A stretch of 64,000 nt of DNA from Calothrix sp. PCC 7716 (GTDB lineage Bacteria; Cyanobacteriota; Cyanobacteriia; Cyanobacteriales; Nostocaceae), in assembly GCF_019977735.1 (NCBI RefSeq), contig NZ_AP025018.1, positions 9,614,580 through 9,678,579 on the forward strand, written 5' to 3'. Shown here one piece after another: positions 26,068 through 35,884 of the stretch. How positions within the stretch are numbered: the first letter of the stretch is position 1; the number at the start of each line of letters is the position of its first letter. The notes below the pieces were generated by a model that searched no databases, was not told the DNA's origin, and saw nothing but the letters and a program-made list of their open reading frames with translations. The translations under genes were made by a program, and so were the position numbers.

Positions 26068-27696
26068 TTAACTTTTACTCTTATAAGAGTCGAGCCATTC
26101 TTGAACTTGAGAGCGTGCGATATCCCGTCCACCTAAACCAAAGGCAAGTGAGATAGCTATAGCTATTGCTCCTAAGAGTAATCCGAATGCGAGGTTGACG
26201 ATATCGGGGGCTACACCTATTTGTTGTAAAGCCATTGCCGATACTAAGGTAATAATAGAAATTCGCGCTACTTGTCCGAGAATTCGCGCTTGAGCATTAC
26301 CTGTACTCGCAATAATGCTAAACGCTAAATTTGCAAAGAACAAACCAATCGCAAATATTATCAACCCAGCTAAAATTCTTCCCAGAATTACCAAAATTCC
26401 AGTCACTAATACTGTTAAGGCTGGAATATTTAGGACATTTACTGCTGCAACGGTGGCAAATAATATTATACCCACCAGCACTATTATGCCCGCAATTTCC
26501 GATGGTGTTTTCGCAGGCGCCCTTGGTGTAGTGCCTACAGATGTAACAGGGCGATTTAAAGACGGTAAACCAATAATGCTGAAGATATTGTTAAATCCAA
26601 TACTAGTAAGAATACTTGTAACTAATTCAGATACAAAGCGTCCTACGAAGTAAGCGACAATCAAAATCGTTGCAGCAGTGAAAATTAATGGTACTGCCCC
26701 TAGCACCTGTTGCAGCATTGCAATAGCAGGTACTGAAATAGCCTGAATTTGTAATGCAGTCAATGCAGAAATTGCTACAGGTATCAAAATCAACACATAA
26801 ACAATTGTGCCGACAATACTAGATAGCGTCTGCGCTCCAGATGCATTACTCAAACCAAAGCGACTGCCCATGTGGTCTATACCTGTTGTTGCTAACAAAT
26901 TTGTAACGATTCGTCGCACAACATTGGCAAGAAACCAACCTACTGCTGCAATTAAAGTTGCGGCAAGAATATTTGGCAGAATCGAAATAATTTGAGTAAT
27001 TAGCGACTGTACTGGTACTAAGGCTTGTTGCAGTCCCAACGTATCGAGAACTGGAACCAAAAACATTAAAAATATAAACCAGTAAAGCGCATTACCTATT
27101 GTTTCTGAAAGCGATAACTGGTTTATACCTGTTCTTTCGTCACTAGGCGAATTTATACGTTCGTCAATACGTGCTGCATCTAACCCACGTACAGTTATTA
27201 GCTTGACGAGAGTTGCAACTGCCCAAGCAATAGCCAAGAGTATTGCGGCGCCAACAAGTTTAGGTAGAAAAGTACCAATTTGTTGGAGGAAACTGTTGAG
27301 AGGTTGCGATGCTACACGTAGCTCTAACGTGTCAAGAACAGCTACTACTGTTAGTAACAGAATGCTCCAAAAAACTAGACTAGAGATAAACCCCTCAACT
27401 TGAGGCGCATCTCTACCAGTAACGCTTGCCGCAATACGGTTATCTATTTTTGTGCGGTTAAGAACTCCTTTCACAATGGCAGCAGCGACAGCAGCTATTA
27501 GCCAACCAACCAGCAGTATCAAAACGGCGCCTAATAATCGCGGCAAAAACGCTACTACCTGTTGGGCTATCCCTTGTAAGTAATCAACTGTTTGATTTGC
27601 TGCTAGACTCGGCGACGCTTGTGCTAATTGTTGCTGCGCGCTTATCCAAAAACCAAAGTCCATTACTTGGTTGATATGTTGCCAAGTTGCATTCAT
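26068..27696 (-). CDS. Mechanosensitive-channel-related membrane protein (TM_helix repeats)
   Basis: 542 residues with about ten strongly hydrophobic segments. They are arranged as four to five related units, each with a pattern like LPRLLGAVLILLVGWLIA, then a short amphipathic helix and a turn (residues about 50-75, 135-165, 235-262, 335-360 and 425-450). This is the repeated TM_helix module found in MscS-related cyanobacterial proteins. The C-terminal FGLGGRDIARSQVQEWL is typical. It probably senses membrane tension. It lacks the soluble beta/alpha MscS vestibule, so channel activity is uncertain. Confidence 0.8.
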   Translation of the reverse strand: MNATWQHINQVMDFGFWISAQQQLAQASPSLAANQTVDYLQGIAQQVVAFLPRLLGAVLILLVGWLIAAVAAAIVKGVLNRTKIDNRIAASVTGRDAPQVEGFISSLVFWSILLLTVVAVLDTLELRVASQPLNSFLQQIGTFLPKLVGAAILLAIAWAVATLVKLITVRGLDAARIDERINSPSDERTGINQLSLSETIGNALYWFIFLMFLVPVLDTLGLQQALVPVQSLITQIISILPNILAATLIAAVGWFLANVVRRIVTNLLATTGIDHMGSRFGLSNASGAQTLSSIVGTIVYVLILIPVAISALTALQIQAISVPAIAMLQQVLGAVPLIFTAATILIVAYFVGRFVSELVTSILTSIGFNNIFSIIGLPSLNRPVTSVGTTPRAPAKTPSEIAGIIVLVGIILFATVAAVNVLNIPALTVLVTGILVILGRILAGLIIFAIGLFFANLAFSIIASTGNAQARILGQVARISIITLVSAMALQQIGVAPDIVNLAFGLLLGAIAIAISLAFGLGGRDIARSQVQEWLDSYKSKS

Positions 27697-28134
27697 GGTT
27701 TTCTGATATTTTAATTTGAGTGATATTGCAAAAAACGCACTCTTCTATCTACAGGCGCCCATTGTTCTAAATATAAACAACTCAGCCCCCAGATAACTTC
27801 ATGAATTTTTTACACGGTGAATTACCAGTAAAATATTACAGGTAATTGCTTACAAAAAATCTTTTTTACTTTTTTATTTACGATTTTTTTGCTCTATTCA
27901 AACAAAATCATCCATCTATCACCAATTAACCATTCTTTTTGGTCTTAATATTCCGTATTTAGTAATTATTTTTACGTCTTAGTCTCAGTAATTACAAAAA
28001 TTAATATATACTTTTACAATCTTTTCTTCTACCTAAAGATAGAGTTTATGTAATTTAATGGGATGGGCGGGCAAGGATGCTCCAAACTTTGCCAGAAGAA
28101 TAATCTCCTGGCAAGTTCTCTCCACCCCACAAGA
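27697..28134. other. 438-bp spacer, no gene seen
   Basis: The DNA is AT-rich. A GGGATGGGCGGGCAAGGATGC...CCTGGCAAG..CTCCACCCCACAAG segment (about 28060-28132) matches the repeat near 53680-53748 and could form a terminator for the minus-strand DUF2237 gene. The rest may hold the promoter of the channel gene. Confidence 0.45.
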
Positions 28135-28500
28135 TTAATTTTCTACAGCATGTTCTTGTAATACTTCTAGTGCTACATACTCCAAAGCCTTCTCATGCGT
28201 TGATGCTAACACAACCGATGGTGCCACCCCAGCATTAAGAGCTTCTTTCCAACGTGAGGCACATAAACACCAACAATCACCAGGTTTTAATCCAGGAAAA
28301 TTATAGTGCGGTGCAGGTGTCGTTAAATCATTACCGCGCGATTTAGTGTAACTCAAAAACTCCTCTGTTACGCGCGCACAAACTACGTGTACACCCATAT
28401 CCGTTCCATCGGTGTCACACATTCCATCTCTTCTAAAACCTGTCATTGGGGAAGTGCAACAGATTTGTAGCTTCTCACCTAAAACGTTCTTCGCATCCAT
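28135..28500 (-). CDS. DUF2237 family protein
   Basis: A 121-residue protein matching the whole DUF2237 family: NVLGEKLQICCTSPMTGFRR, DTDGTDMGVHVVCARVTEEF, GNDLTTPAP, PGLKPGDCWCLCASRW and VVLASTHEKALEYV. Cysteines at conserved places (CC and CWCLC) suggest metal or redox chemistry, but the function is unknown. It starts 5 bp after the CobW-like GTPase, so the two are one operon and may share a metal-related role. Confidence 0.88.
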   Translation of the reverse strand: MDAKNVLGEKLQICCTSPMTGFRRDGMCDTDGTDMGVHVVCARVTEEFLSYTKSRGNDLTTPAPHYNFPGLKPGDCWCLCASRWKEALNAGVAPSVVLASTHEKALEYVALEVLQEHAVEN

Positions 28501-28505
28501 AATCT

Positions 28506-29549
28506 TTAATTCTCGCTTATCGCTGCCTTAATTTTAGATGTATCCAAATCACGACCGATAAAAACTAGTTTGGTTTGTCTTTCTTCTTCCGCATTCCAAA
28601 GACGGTCATAAAATTGGTCAAATCTTGTCCCTACTCCTTGCATTACTAAACGCATCGCTTTGTTTGGTACCGATACAAAGCCTTTGATGCGATATATATC
28701 TGACTGTTCCACTAACGATTCTAATCGAGATTGCAATACTTTAGGGTCAAAGCTTTGGTTAAATATTATGTGGGTTGAAGTAATTTCCTCATCATGGTCA
28801 TGGTCTTCTTCTGTGTCATGATGACTTGGGCGCCCATCTAAATTATCTTCAACGGCAGCATTCCATCCTAATAATATAGAAGAGTCAAGGGCGCCGTTTA
28901 TAGAGTCAACTATTTTAACGTTTCTAGATAATTCTTGCTTGACTATTTTCTCAACTTGTGTCTTCTCCGTTTCGTTTATTAAATCAGTTTTGTTCAAAAT
29001 CACTAAGTCAGCACAAGCGAGCTGGTCTTCAAATAGTTCTTGCAACGGAGTCTCATGTTCTAAACTATCATCAGCTTGACGTTGCGCTTCTACCAATTCT
29101 GGGTTAGAAGCAAAAGTTCCATTTGCCACTGCTGAACAATCTACCACAGTAATAACCGCGTCAACTGTGGCGCCTGCTTTTATTTCTTGCCAACGAAATG
29201 CTTTTATTAATGGTTTGGGTAACGCTAAACCAGAAGTTTCTATTAAAATACAATCAATCTCAGAGCGCCGTTTTAACAACTCCTGCATTGTCGGCAAAAA
29301 CTCTTCAGTAACAGTACAACATAAACATCCGTTCGTTAACTCATATATATTACCAGTATTATCATTTTCATCTTCAGGACAAACTTGACAAGATTTGAGT
29401 AATTCTCCATCGATACCCAACTCGCCAAACTCGTTTACTAATACAGCAATACGACGTCCTTGGTTATTTTGCAATAAGTGACGAATTAAAGTAGTTTTTC
29501 CACTACCCAGAAATCCAGTAATAACAGTAACAGGTATTTTTGCAGCCAT
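28506..29549 (-). CDS. cobW: CobW-family metal-chaperone GTPase
   Basis: 347 residues of the G3E/CobW (COG0523) family. P-loop GFLGSGKTTLIRHLL, metal-binding NGCLCCTV (CxCC), switch region ETSGLALPKPLIKAF and NKTDLI for guanine. A His/Asp-rich loop (PSHHDTEEDHDHDEE) precedes the C-terminal CobW_C domain, as in zinc- or cobalt-handling members. It probably delivers zinc or another metal to a client protein, using GTP hydrolysis. It is co-transcribed with the DUF2237 gene. No Zur-like site could be identified with confidence in the 385 bp upstream. Confidence 0.9.
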   Translation of the reverse strand: MAAKIPVTVITGFLGSGKTTLIRHLLQNNQGRRIAVLVNEFGELGIDGELLKSCQVCPEDENDNTGNIYELTNGCLCCTVTEEFLPTMQELLKRRSEIDCILIETSGLALPKPLIKAFRWQEIKAGATVDAVITVVDCSAVANGTFASNPELVEAQRQADDSLEHETPLQELFEDQLACADLVILNKTDLINETEKTQVEKIVKQELSRNVKIVDSINGALDSSILLGWNAAVEDNLDGRPSHHDTEEDHDHDEEITSTHIIFNQSFDPKVLQSRLESLVEQSDIYRIKGFVSVPNKAMRLVMQGVGTRFDQFYDRLWNAEEERQTKLVFIGRDLDTSKIKAAISEN

Positions 29550-29934
29550 TGATACTCATTTGATATTTGTGACACAGATGCTTCCACCTGTGCCACTACA
29601 TCATAACTCAAGCAAGGCGCCTGAAATTCAAAAAATTACGAGCGAAACCTGCCGCTACCTCTATGAGATAGCAGTGTGAATATTTTTTTAATCATGTTTA
29701 AGAAATGTATAAGTGAATTTGCTGCGCCCAGATACCCACTTTTTATACTTTTTTACTTGTCAAGCTCACCACTGTTTGGACGCTTAGTATTGATGCAAAT
29801 GATTAAACCTGAAACCGGGTTTCTAACTATTACAAGTATATATTGATATTAAGTAATTTTAAGTAATCTAAAATACTTTAAGTGATTATTTTTACATGGC
29901 TACAAGTAAGGTGGGCACTGCCCACCCTACTTGT
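29550..29934. other. 385-bp spacer with a terminator hairpin and repeats
   Basis: No gene is seen. A CACAGATGCTTCCACCTGTGCCAC repeat (29572-29595) and one GAAACCGGGTTTCTAAC copy (29811) of the palindromic family occur. The end carries the GGTGGGCACTGCCCACC hairpin listed separately. Confidence 0.5.
29910..29926. terminator. GGTGGGCA(C/G)TGCCCACC hairpin after hybrid kinase
   Basis: GGTGGGCACTGCCCACC is an 8-bp perfect dyad lying 9 bp after the stop of the minus-strand kinase (stop at 29935). A sister copy with one base changed follows nifJ at 47554. Position after genes suggests a terminator or 3'-stabilising repeat. Confidence 0.6.
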
Positions 29935-32232
29935 TTAATTAAGCACATGATGTAATGTATTTAACAAAATATTCGCGGTAAAAGGTTTGGGCACAAACTC
30001 TTGGACACCGCACTCTATAGCTTTGGTTTTTTCTTCACTATCATTTGAACCGCTCATTGCAATAATTTTGATATTGGGCATTATTTTTTGCAATGCTCGA
30101 ATAGTTGTGACACCATCTAAGCTTGGCATCATTAAATCTATAATTACTGCTTTGATTGTTAGCTTATTTTGAACAAATATTGCAATTGCTTCAATTCCAT
30201 TATTTGCCACTAATACTTGATACTTATGGGTTTCTAACGTGGTTTTACTAACTTCTGAAATAGCTATTTCATCATCAACAAATAAAATTAACTCTCCATT
30301 TCCATTAGTTATGGTAGTATCTTCTTTGATTTTAGTGTTTGTTTGCGTACTTGCTGGTATAAATATTTTAAAAGTTGAGCCTTTACTACTACTATCAACT
30401 TCGATAAAGCCATTATGATTTTTGATAATGTTAAATACAGTTGATAAACCTAGACCTGTTCCCTTTCCTACTTCTTTAGTTGTGAAAAAAGGGTCAAATA
30501 TTTTGTCTATAATATCTTTACGAATACCAATACCTGTATCTTGAAAAGTTATTAAAATATAATTCCCCTCATGAGCATCGATATTCATTTTAGTATAATT
30601 GGTATCGATGACCTGATTTTCTGCTGTAATCGTTAAAGTTCCTCCTTCTGGCATTGCATCACGTGCGTTAATCGCTAAATTCATAAATACTTGATGCAAC
30701 TGCGTAGAATCTGCGCTTATCGTCCATAAGTCATCATGAATATGTTTATTAATTTCGATAGATTTTGGAAATGTACCTTGAATTATTTGCTCAATATCTA
30801 ATAGTAAGTGTTTAACTTGTAATATTAAACGTTTTTCGTCATTACCACGGGCAAAACATAAAATTTGCTTGACTAAATCTGCACCTCTTTTTGCACTTGC
30901 TTCTAAAATATGAAGCATGTCTTGATTTCGCGTGTTCAAATTGGGAAGGGTTAAAGGTAAAAGTTGAGCTACCGCTAAAATTGGAGTCAAAATATTATTT
31001 AAGTCGTGAGCTATACCACCTGCTAAAATTCCTATATTTTCTAGTCTCTGGGTACGCATGAATCTCGATTCTAGTTGTTTCTTCGCTGTTATATCTGTAT
31101 CAACGGTTAAAATATATTTAGGTTGATTATCTTCGCCTCGTATTAAAGTCCAGTGACTATCTACAATTATATCTTGCTCATCTTTTGTAACTTTATTTAA
31201 CTCACCTTGCCATTCTCCATATTTAATAACGCTTTCTAAAGCTGTTTCTGGTGGCAAATAATCACCATATAAAATATTATAAGCATTTTTACCTATAACT
31301 TCTTCTGCTGTCCAACCATAAAGACGTTCGGCGCCTTTGTTCCAATAAGTAACTATACCATTTAAGTGTCGTAATAAAATCGCGTTTGTGGCAACGTCTA
31401 ATAATGCAGCTTGTTCGTAGATTTTTTGTTCTGCTAACTTTTGCTTGGTGACATCTATCACTATCCCCAACATTCTATTATAATTTTTGGATGATAAATT
31501 ATCTTTTGCATCAGTTGGCTGATAAAAATCGCCTATGGCCTGAATCCAGTGAATACTACCATCCTGCCAAATAACTCGGTATTCATGTTGATAAGTTTGA
31601 TGTAATTTTTGGGCAGTTTTGAGTGCTTCTAACATTGCGTCACGGTCTTGAGGGTGAATGCGGTCTATAAATATATCTAAGTTGCTCCCAGTCCCCGAAG
31701 TAATATCAAATAAATATTCGCAACTGCTTGAACAGGTAATTTCATTTGTGGTAATATTCCATTCCCAAGTTCCCATGAAGTTTGTTTCTAAAACAAATCG
31801 CAGTTGCTCTTGGGTTTTTTGCAACGCTAGTTCGCTTTTTAATCGCGCTCGTCGGTTTTCCGCTTCTTTGAGTTCGCGTCGTATTGCTGGAACGAGTCGC
31901 ATTAAACGGCTTTTTGTGACAAAATCAGAAGCTCCCGCTTTCATTGCACTTACTGCTATTTCCTCATTTATGGCGCCGGAAACTATAATAAAAGGTAAGT
32001 CTATACCTTTATTTTGCATTATTTTTAAAGCTTCTAAACCATCAAAATCTGGCAGACAATAATCACAAAGAACTAAATCCCATATATTTAAGTCAAGTGC
32101 CGCATCCATTTCTACGGCTGTTTCTACCCTTGTATAAGTAACATCATAACCATTCGACTGTAATGTACGTACAATCATCAACTCATCATCGTCTGAGTCT
32201 TCTACAATTAAAACACGTAGCGGCATACTCAT
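29935..32232 (-). CDS. REC-PAS-PAS hybrid histidine kinase with C-terminal receiver
   Basis: 765 residues. An N-terminal receiver ([22 protein letters not shown]) is followed by two PAS domains (about 150-265 and 275-390; [10 protein letters not shown]). HisKA has [13 protein letters not shown] with its His near 407. The HATPase carries [20 protein letters not shown] and [12 protein letters not shown] final receiver has LFVDDEI and [11 protein letters not shown]. It should be a cytoplasmic phosphorelay kinase that receives phosphate on its own N-terminal domain and passes it through the C-terminal one. No cognate response regulator gene lies next to it. Confidence 0.9.
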   Translation of the reverse strand: MSMPLRVLIVEDSDDDELMIVRTLQSNGYDVTYTRVETAVEMDAALDLNIWDLVLCDYCLPDFDGLEALKIMQNKGIDLPFIIVSGAINEEIAVSAMKAGASDFVTKSRLMRLVPAIRRELKEAENRRARLKSELALQKTQEQLRFVLETNFMGTWEWNITTNEITCSSSCEYLFDITSGTGSNLDIFIDRIHPQDRDAMLEALKTAQKLHQTYQHEYRVIWQDGSIHWIQAIGDFYQPTDAKDNLSSKNYNRMLGIVIDVTKQKLAEQKIYEQAALLDVATNAILLRHLNGIVTYWNKGAERLYGWTAEEVIGKNAYNILYGDYLPPETALESVIKYGEWQGELNKVTKDEQDIIVDSHWTLIRGEDNQPKYILTVDTDITAKKQLESRFMRTQRLENIGILAGGIAHDLNNILTPILAVAQLLPLTLPNLNTRNQDMLHILEASAKRGADLVKQILCFARGNDEKRLILQVKHLLLDIEQIIQGTFPKSIEINKHIHDDLWTISADSTQLHQVFMNLAINARDAMPEGGTLTITAENQVIDTNYTKMNIDAHEGNYILITFQDTGIGIRKDIIDKIFDPFFTTKEVGKGTGLGLSTVFNIIKNHNGFIEVDSSSKGSTFKIFIPASTQTNTKIKEDTTITNGNGELILFVDDEIAISEVSKTTLETHKYQVLVANNGIEAIAIFVQNKLTIKAVIIDLMMPSLDGVTTIRALQKIMPNIKIIAMSGSNDSEEKTKAIECGVQEFVPKPFTANILLNTLHHVLN

Positions 32233-32468
32233 GTCGCAACTCCTAATATCAGCTTACATTTACAGTTAGTGTTTATTTATATTATCTATCTTATATAGAT
32301 TAATTAATCAAACTTAGCACACCTAAATTGAGTAAATGAAGCGTAAAACAGAGCTTTTCCTAGAGTTTTCCCATATTCTCCCCTATTTTAGGATATGAAG
32401 TTGCTTACGTGGAGTTGCTTAATATTTTGTAACTCCTCTTATATTCATTTGTTACATCTGTCGTCTGT

Positions 32469-32498
32469 TGTAAAGACGTGACATGTCACGTCTCTACA
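32469..32498. repeat. GTAAAGACGTGACA palindrome
   Basis: TGTAAAGACGTGACATGTCACGTCTCTACA is a 30-bp near-perfect palindrome. It lies 12 bp after the stop (32510) of the minus-strand hypothetical gene and may act as its terminator. Family as at 25998. Confidence 0.6.
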
Positions 32499-32509
32499 TT
32501 TGGGTGTTT

Positions 32510-33451
32510 TTAATTTTTTTGGATGAGTGCGTAGCGTGCTTTAAAGTCTGAACATATTGCTCGTGTCATTGGTTTTTCTACTTTGTCTCTGTATGCTTTT
32601 ACGATTAATTTACCTTCTAAGTCTCTAACCTGTAAGTGCTTACCAGATTCGATGATTTGTAGACCCGCTTTGAAGGAAACAAAGATTTTACCTAACGTTT
32701 TCTCAATTTTGGCTTCTTCGCTTTTGCCTCCTGCCCAAATTTCAATCGAGACTTTATCTTCTTTTGCATATCTCTCAACTATGTCACGCAGCAAGGGTAA
32801 ACATTCTTTTGTTAGTTGTCTGCGCTCTATGTAGTCAAAATTTGCCAAATCTTTTGTTAATAGCCTGCTTAAGCTGATTTTTTGACCTTGTGCTTTCAAA
32901 ATACCATCTGGACGGTAACTTCTCTCGATTTTTCCTGTCTCATGATGCATGTAAGCTTGACTCACTTTGTCAATTGATAAATCATGTGTTACCGAGTTGT
33001 AAATTATTGTGTAACCCTTGACTATTACTGTTATCACACCTGGTATTACTTCTCTACCATCTTGCTCTAATGTTTTTAGCGCTACTTTTAATACAAATTG
33101 TGATGCCTTATCTACTGCTTCACTCCGTTCTAATAATAACTGTTCTAGAACAGGCGCCTTAATTATAGCAAGTTCTTGAATTGCTTCCACCGATACTGAA
33201 CCATTATAGTCACCCATGCTCGTTTCTATTTTTGACATCTGATACCATAACCAGTTTTGATAATTTTCTTCTCTTTGAGCTTCAGTCAACCGCTGTTTTT
33301 CTTCCAAAAAGCTTTGAGTTGCAAAGCGCTGGTTACTCTCCTCTCTAAAATTATTTTCATGAACATGATTTTCTAAATTATCGGTATCATTAAATGCAAC
33401 AGAGTAACCATCTTGAAGCTCAAATGGCGCCATTAAAGAACGATTAGACAT
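32510..33451 (-). CDS. Unrecognised 313-residue protein
   Basis: A soluble, charged protein with no signal peptide or membrane helix. The N-terminal 70 residues are acidic and low in complexity, with a helix LEEKQRLTEAQREENYQNWL. The middle has the beta-rich GVITVIVKGYTIIYNSVTHD. The C-terminal half has YIERRQLTKECLPLLRDIVE and KIFVSFKAGLQIIESGKHL. I cannot assign a family. It is flanked by a terminator-like palindrome downstream and lies divergent from dinB. Its regular codon use and length argue that it is a real gene. Confidence 0.6.
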   Translation of the reverse strand: MSNRSLMAPFELQDGYSVAFNDTDNLENHVHENNFREESNQRFATQSFLEEKQRLTEAQREENYQNWLWYQMSKIETSMGDYNGSVSVEAIQELAIIKAPVLEQLLLERSEAVDKASQFVLKVALKTLEQDGREVIPGVITVIVKGYTIIYNSVTHDLSIDKVSQAYMHHETGKIERSYRPDGILKAQGQKISLSRLLTKDLANFDYIERRQLTKECLPLLRDIVERYAKEDKVSIEIWAGGKSEEAKIEKTLGKIFVSFKAGLQIIESGKHLQVRDLEGKLIVKAYRDKVEKPMTRAICSDFKARYALIQKN

Positions 33452-33732
33452 CTCAAAAATTCCTTGTTTATATGACGGTTTGATGTAGTTTTTTCTACAT
33501 TCAAAGAATAAAAGACAAATTTTTTTAAATGAGCGATATTATAATTGAACGCTCTCGGAAGTGGTGCCTTGCTTTAGAATTAATGTAAAGCAAGATACGA
33601 CGTTGAGTAGATGCAATCCCTGTAAACTGTATTGATTATTTATGAAACAAAGGCTCTTTTCTTTAGCCGTTATTCCGTTCTATGTTATCCACCCGGAATT
33701 TTCACAGTATTTTTAACAATTCGTTACAATAT

Positions 33733-34824
33733 ATGGTTAGAAAAATTATTCATATAGATATGGATGCTTTTTATGCTTCGGTGGAACAGCGGGATAACCC
33801 AAGTTACCGTTCGCTACCTTTAGTCGTGGGTGGTTCTCCAACTCAACGGGGAGTAGTTGCTGCTGCTAGTTACGAAGCGCGTAAGTTTGGTATTCATTCT
33901 GCAATGTCTTCGCGTATTGCAATAAAGAAGTGTCCAAGTTTGATTTTTGTGCGTCCTCGGTTTGATGTGTACCGAGAAGTCTCAGAGCAAATTCATGATA
34001 TTTTTGCGTGTTACACTGACTTAATTGAACCTGTTGCCCTTGATGAGGCTTATTTAGATGTTACGCAAAATAAGCAAAATATTAAATATGCTTATACTAT
34101 TGCTAAGTTGATACGGGCAGATATTTTTAAACAGACTGGTTTAACGGCATCTGCGGGTGTATCTATGAACAAGTTTTTAGCCAAAATGGCTTCGGGTATG
34201 AATAAGCCAAATGGTATGACTGTTATTTTACCAGAAAATGCTGAGGCTTTTGTGGAAGCTTTACCGATTGAGAAATTTCATGGTATTGGTAAAGTTACTG
34301 CCGCCAAGATGCATTCACTAGGAATTAAAAACGGCGCCGATTTAAAGCTGCTTTCACAAAAAGAGTTAAGAGATTGTTTTGGTAAAGCTGGAGAATACTA
34401 TTATAAAATAGCTAGGGCACAAGACGACCGCCCTGTTGAAGCTAACCGTATACGTAAATCTATCGGTGCCGAAACTTCATTTGCTCAAGATTTAAGCGAT
34501 AAATATTTTATTATATCAGAACTTCAAGAAATTGCAAGAGTACTTAAACAACGTATAGACAAACACCAAGCTTCTGGTCGTACCATCACTTTAAAAATTA
34601 AATTTTCTAACTATCGACAAATCACTCGCAGCAAAACTTTACTTGCTCCTATTAACGACTTAGAAACAATTAGCACCAAAACTGTAGAATTATTAGAAAG
34701 CGTTGACTTAAACGAGCAAAGTATCCGACTGCTCGGTATTTCACTATCTAACCTTGATAATAACGTTAATCATCAGGATAATAAAAATAACTATCAATTC
34801 ATTCAATTACATTTATTTCATTAA
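33733..34824 (+). CDS. dinB: DNA polymerase IV (Y-family translesion polymerase)
   Basis: 363 residues from the ATG at 33733 (MVRKIIHIDMDAFYASVEQR). A longer frame from 33682 adds 17 residues that are not part of the family, so I reject it. Catalytic acids lie in DMDAFYASVE and in ALDEAYLDVT; ASYEARKFGI, SAGVSMNKFLAKMAS and FHGIGKVTAAKMHSLGIKNG (HhH) fit DinB. The C-terminal little-finger domain is present (KSIGAETSFAQDLSD). No LexA-like box is evident upstream. It would copy damaged DNA at low fidelity. Confidence 0.92.
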   Translation: MVRKIIHIDMDAFYASVEQRDNPSYRSLPLVVGGSPTQRGVVAAASYEARKFGIHSAMSSRIAIKKCPSLIFVRPRFDVYREVSEQIHDIFACYTDLIEPVALDEAYLDVTQNKQNIKYAYTIAKLIRADIFKQTGLTASAGVSMNKFLAKMASGMNKPNGMTVILPENAEAFVEALPIEKFHGIGKVTAAKMHSLGIKNGADLKLLSQKELRDCFGKAGEYYYKIARAQDDRPVEANRIRKSIGAETSFAQDLSDKYFIISELQEIARVLKQRIDKHQASGRTITLKIKFSNYRQITRSKTLLAPINDLETISTKTVELLESVDLNEQSIRLLGISLSNLDNNVNHQDNKNNYQFIQLHLFH

Positions 34825-34826
34825 AT

Positions 34827-34958
34827 TTAATTTATAAGCAATAACTCATTGGGTATATCTGTTGCAAAAAAAATAATTTTTATCAAAATTACAGAAATAA
34901 TAAATAGAGTTAACCAAAGCAAAATCAATGCTTCAGATGGTTCATTATTTTCATTCAT
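34827..34958 (-). CDS. Small single-span membrane protein, 43 residues
   Basis: A short frame from the ATG at 34958 to the TAA at 34827-34829. It has a polar N-terminus (MNENNEPSEAL), one strong hydrophobic segment (LWLTLFIISVILIKIIFFA) and a short polar tail. A tidy membrane-protein composition with no wasted tail favours a real gene, though no homology can be claimed. It converges on dinB, 2 bp away, and starts 18 bp downstream of the AAA-like/GGDEF remnant on the same strand. Confidence 0.4.
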   Translation of the reverse strand: MNENNEPSEALILLWLTLFIISVILIKIIFFATDIPNELLLIN

Positions 34959-34976
34959 TATTTTATTCTTCAATAT

Positions 34977-35506
34977 TTAATAAAACTTCTTGGATAAAAT
35001 TAGCAATTTTTTTATACAATCATCTCCTTTTATACGGTCATAGCTTTGATTATAAATTTGGAGATGGTCAATGTCTAGTATAATCATTGACATTGGCACC
35101 TCTTTCTCGACAAGCATAAACCATAACTGATGGAGCATTGTGTCAAAATAATGTCGGTTTTTGAGTGGCAAAATACTTTTTATATAATTCACACGAAAAA
35201 GTACACTGACTATCAACTTTAATTAATCCTAAACTCTCTAATTCATAAGCAACGATATCATTTAAGAATATTTCACCATGACACATTAAATCTTTAAGTG
35301 CAGATACTAATTCTGGATGCTGGATAACGGTTGCTAATATACCTCTAAGATAACTATTGTAAATACTTTGATATGTATGACTTTGCTCTAAAAGTTCATC
35401 AAATGTACTATTGGAATTGTTTACTAAGTTATGAATGAACATCCGAACTAAATAAGGATGTCCTCCGAGCAAGGACTTTAGCTGACAAGCGTATCTATTG
35501 TTAATT
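34977..35506 (-). pseudogene. Frameshifted AAA-like/GGDEF paralogue, N-terminus lost
   Basis: One minus-strand frame (about 35506-35143) reads LLGGHPYLVRMFIHNL, FDELLEQSHTYQSIYNSYLR and AYELESLGLIKVDSQC, homologous to residues about 335-420 of the intact protein at 35885. The reading shifts to a second frame (35216-34977) with LKNRHYFDTMLHQLWFMLVE and MIILDIDHLQIYNQSYDR, the start of a GGDEF domain that ends before its signature. So a paralogue of the neighbouring gene has lost its N-terminal half, suffered a frameshift and lost its 3' end. Confidence 0.8.
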
Positions 35507-35884
35507 GTACTAGACCAAACTGAAATGCACTACAGCAGCTAAAAGTGCTATAATAATGTAACATTTGTCTATAAATTAGGTATAGATAGGTATGTAACAT
35601 TTCTCAACAATCATTCAAAAAATAATCTTTCCTCAATTAGGCAGTGTCTTCCGACTCCTGGGTCTGTAACCGGAGTGGCTGATACATCCGACCGAGTACT
35701 GGTGCAGTATTTCTCGAAAACAACTATAAATTTGCCGTTCCCACAAATAATTGTATCATCTTTCTCATTAAATAGATGTTGTGAAAGCATTTTGTTGTAA
35801 AATTAGCATATATAGTAAATAATAAATAGATGTTCCCTTTCGTTGATATAAGTCCAAGTTTATACAAATCTTGCAATTTGCGTT
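35507..35884. other. 378-bp spacer with a GC-rich hairpin segment
   Basis: No gene is seen. Most of the DNA is AT-rich, with a repeated GTAACATTTCTC / GTAACATTTGTC word. The stretch at about 35643-35710 is unusually GC-rich and contains ACTCC-TGGGTCTGTAACC-GGAGT, a hairpin. It lies about 175-240 bp upstream of the AAA-like/GGDEF gene and may be part of a leader or an old repeat. Confidence 0.35.

Noticed and set aside
26315..27403. Several plus-strand frames opposite the MscS-related gene
   Set aside because: Composition follows the hydrophobic gene on the other strand; no independent motif.
33682..33732. Upstream extension of dinB
   Set aside because: The 17 extra residues are not part of DinB; family proteins begin at VRKIIHIDMDAFYASVE.
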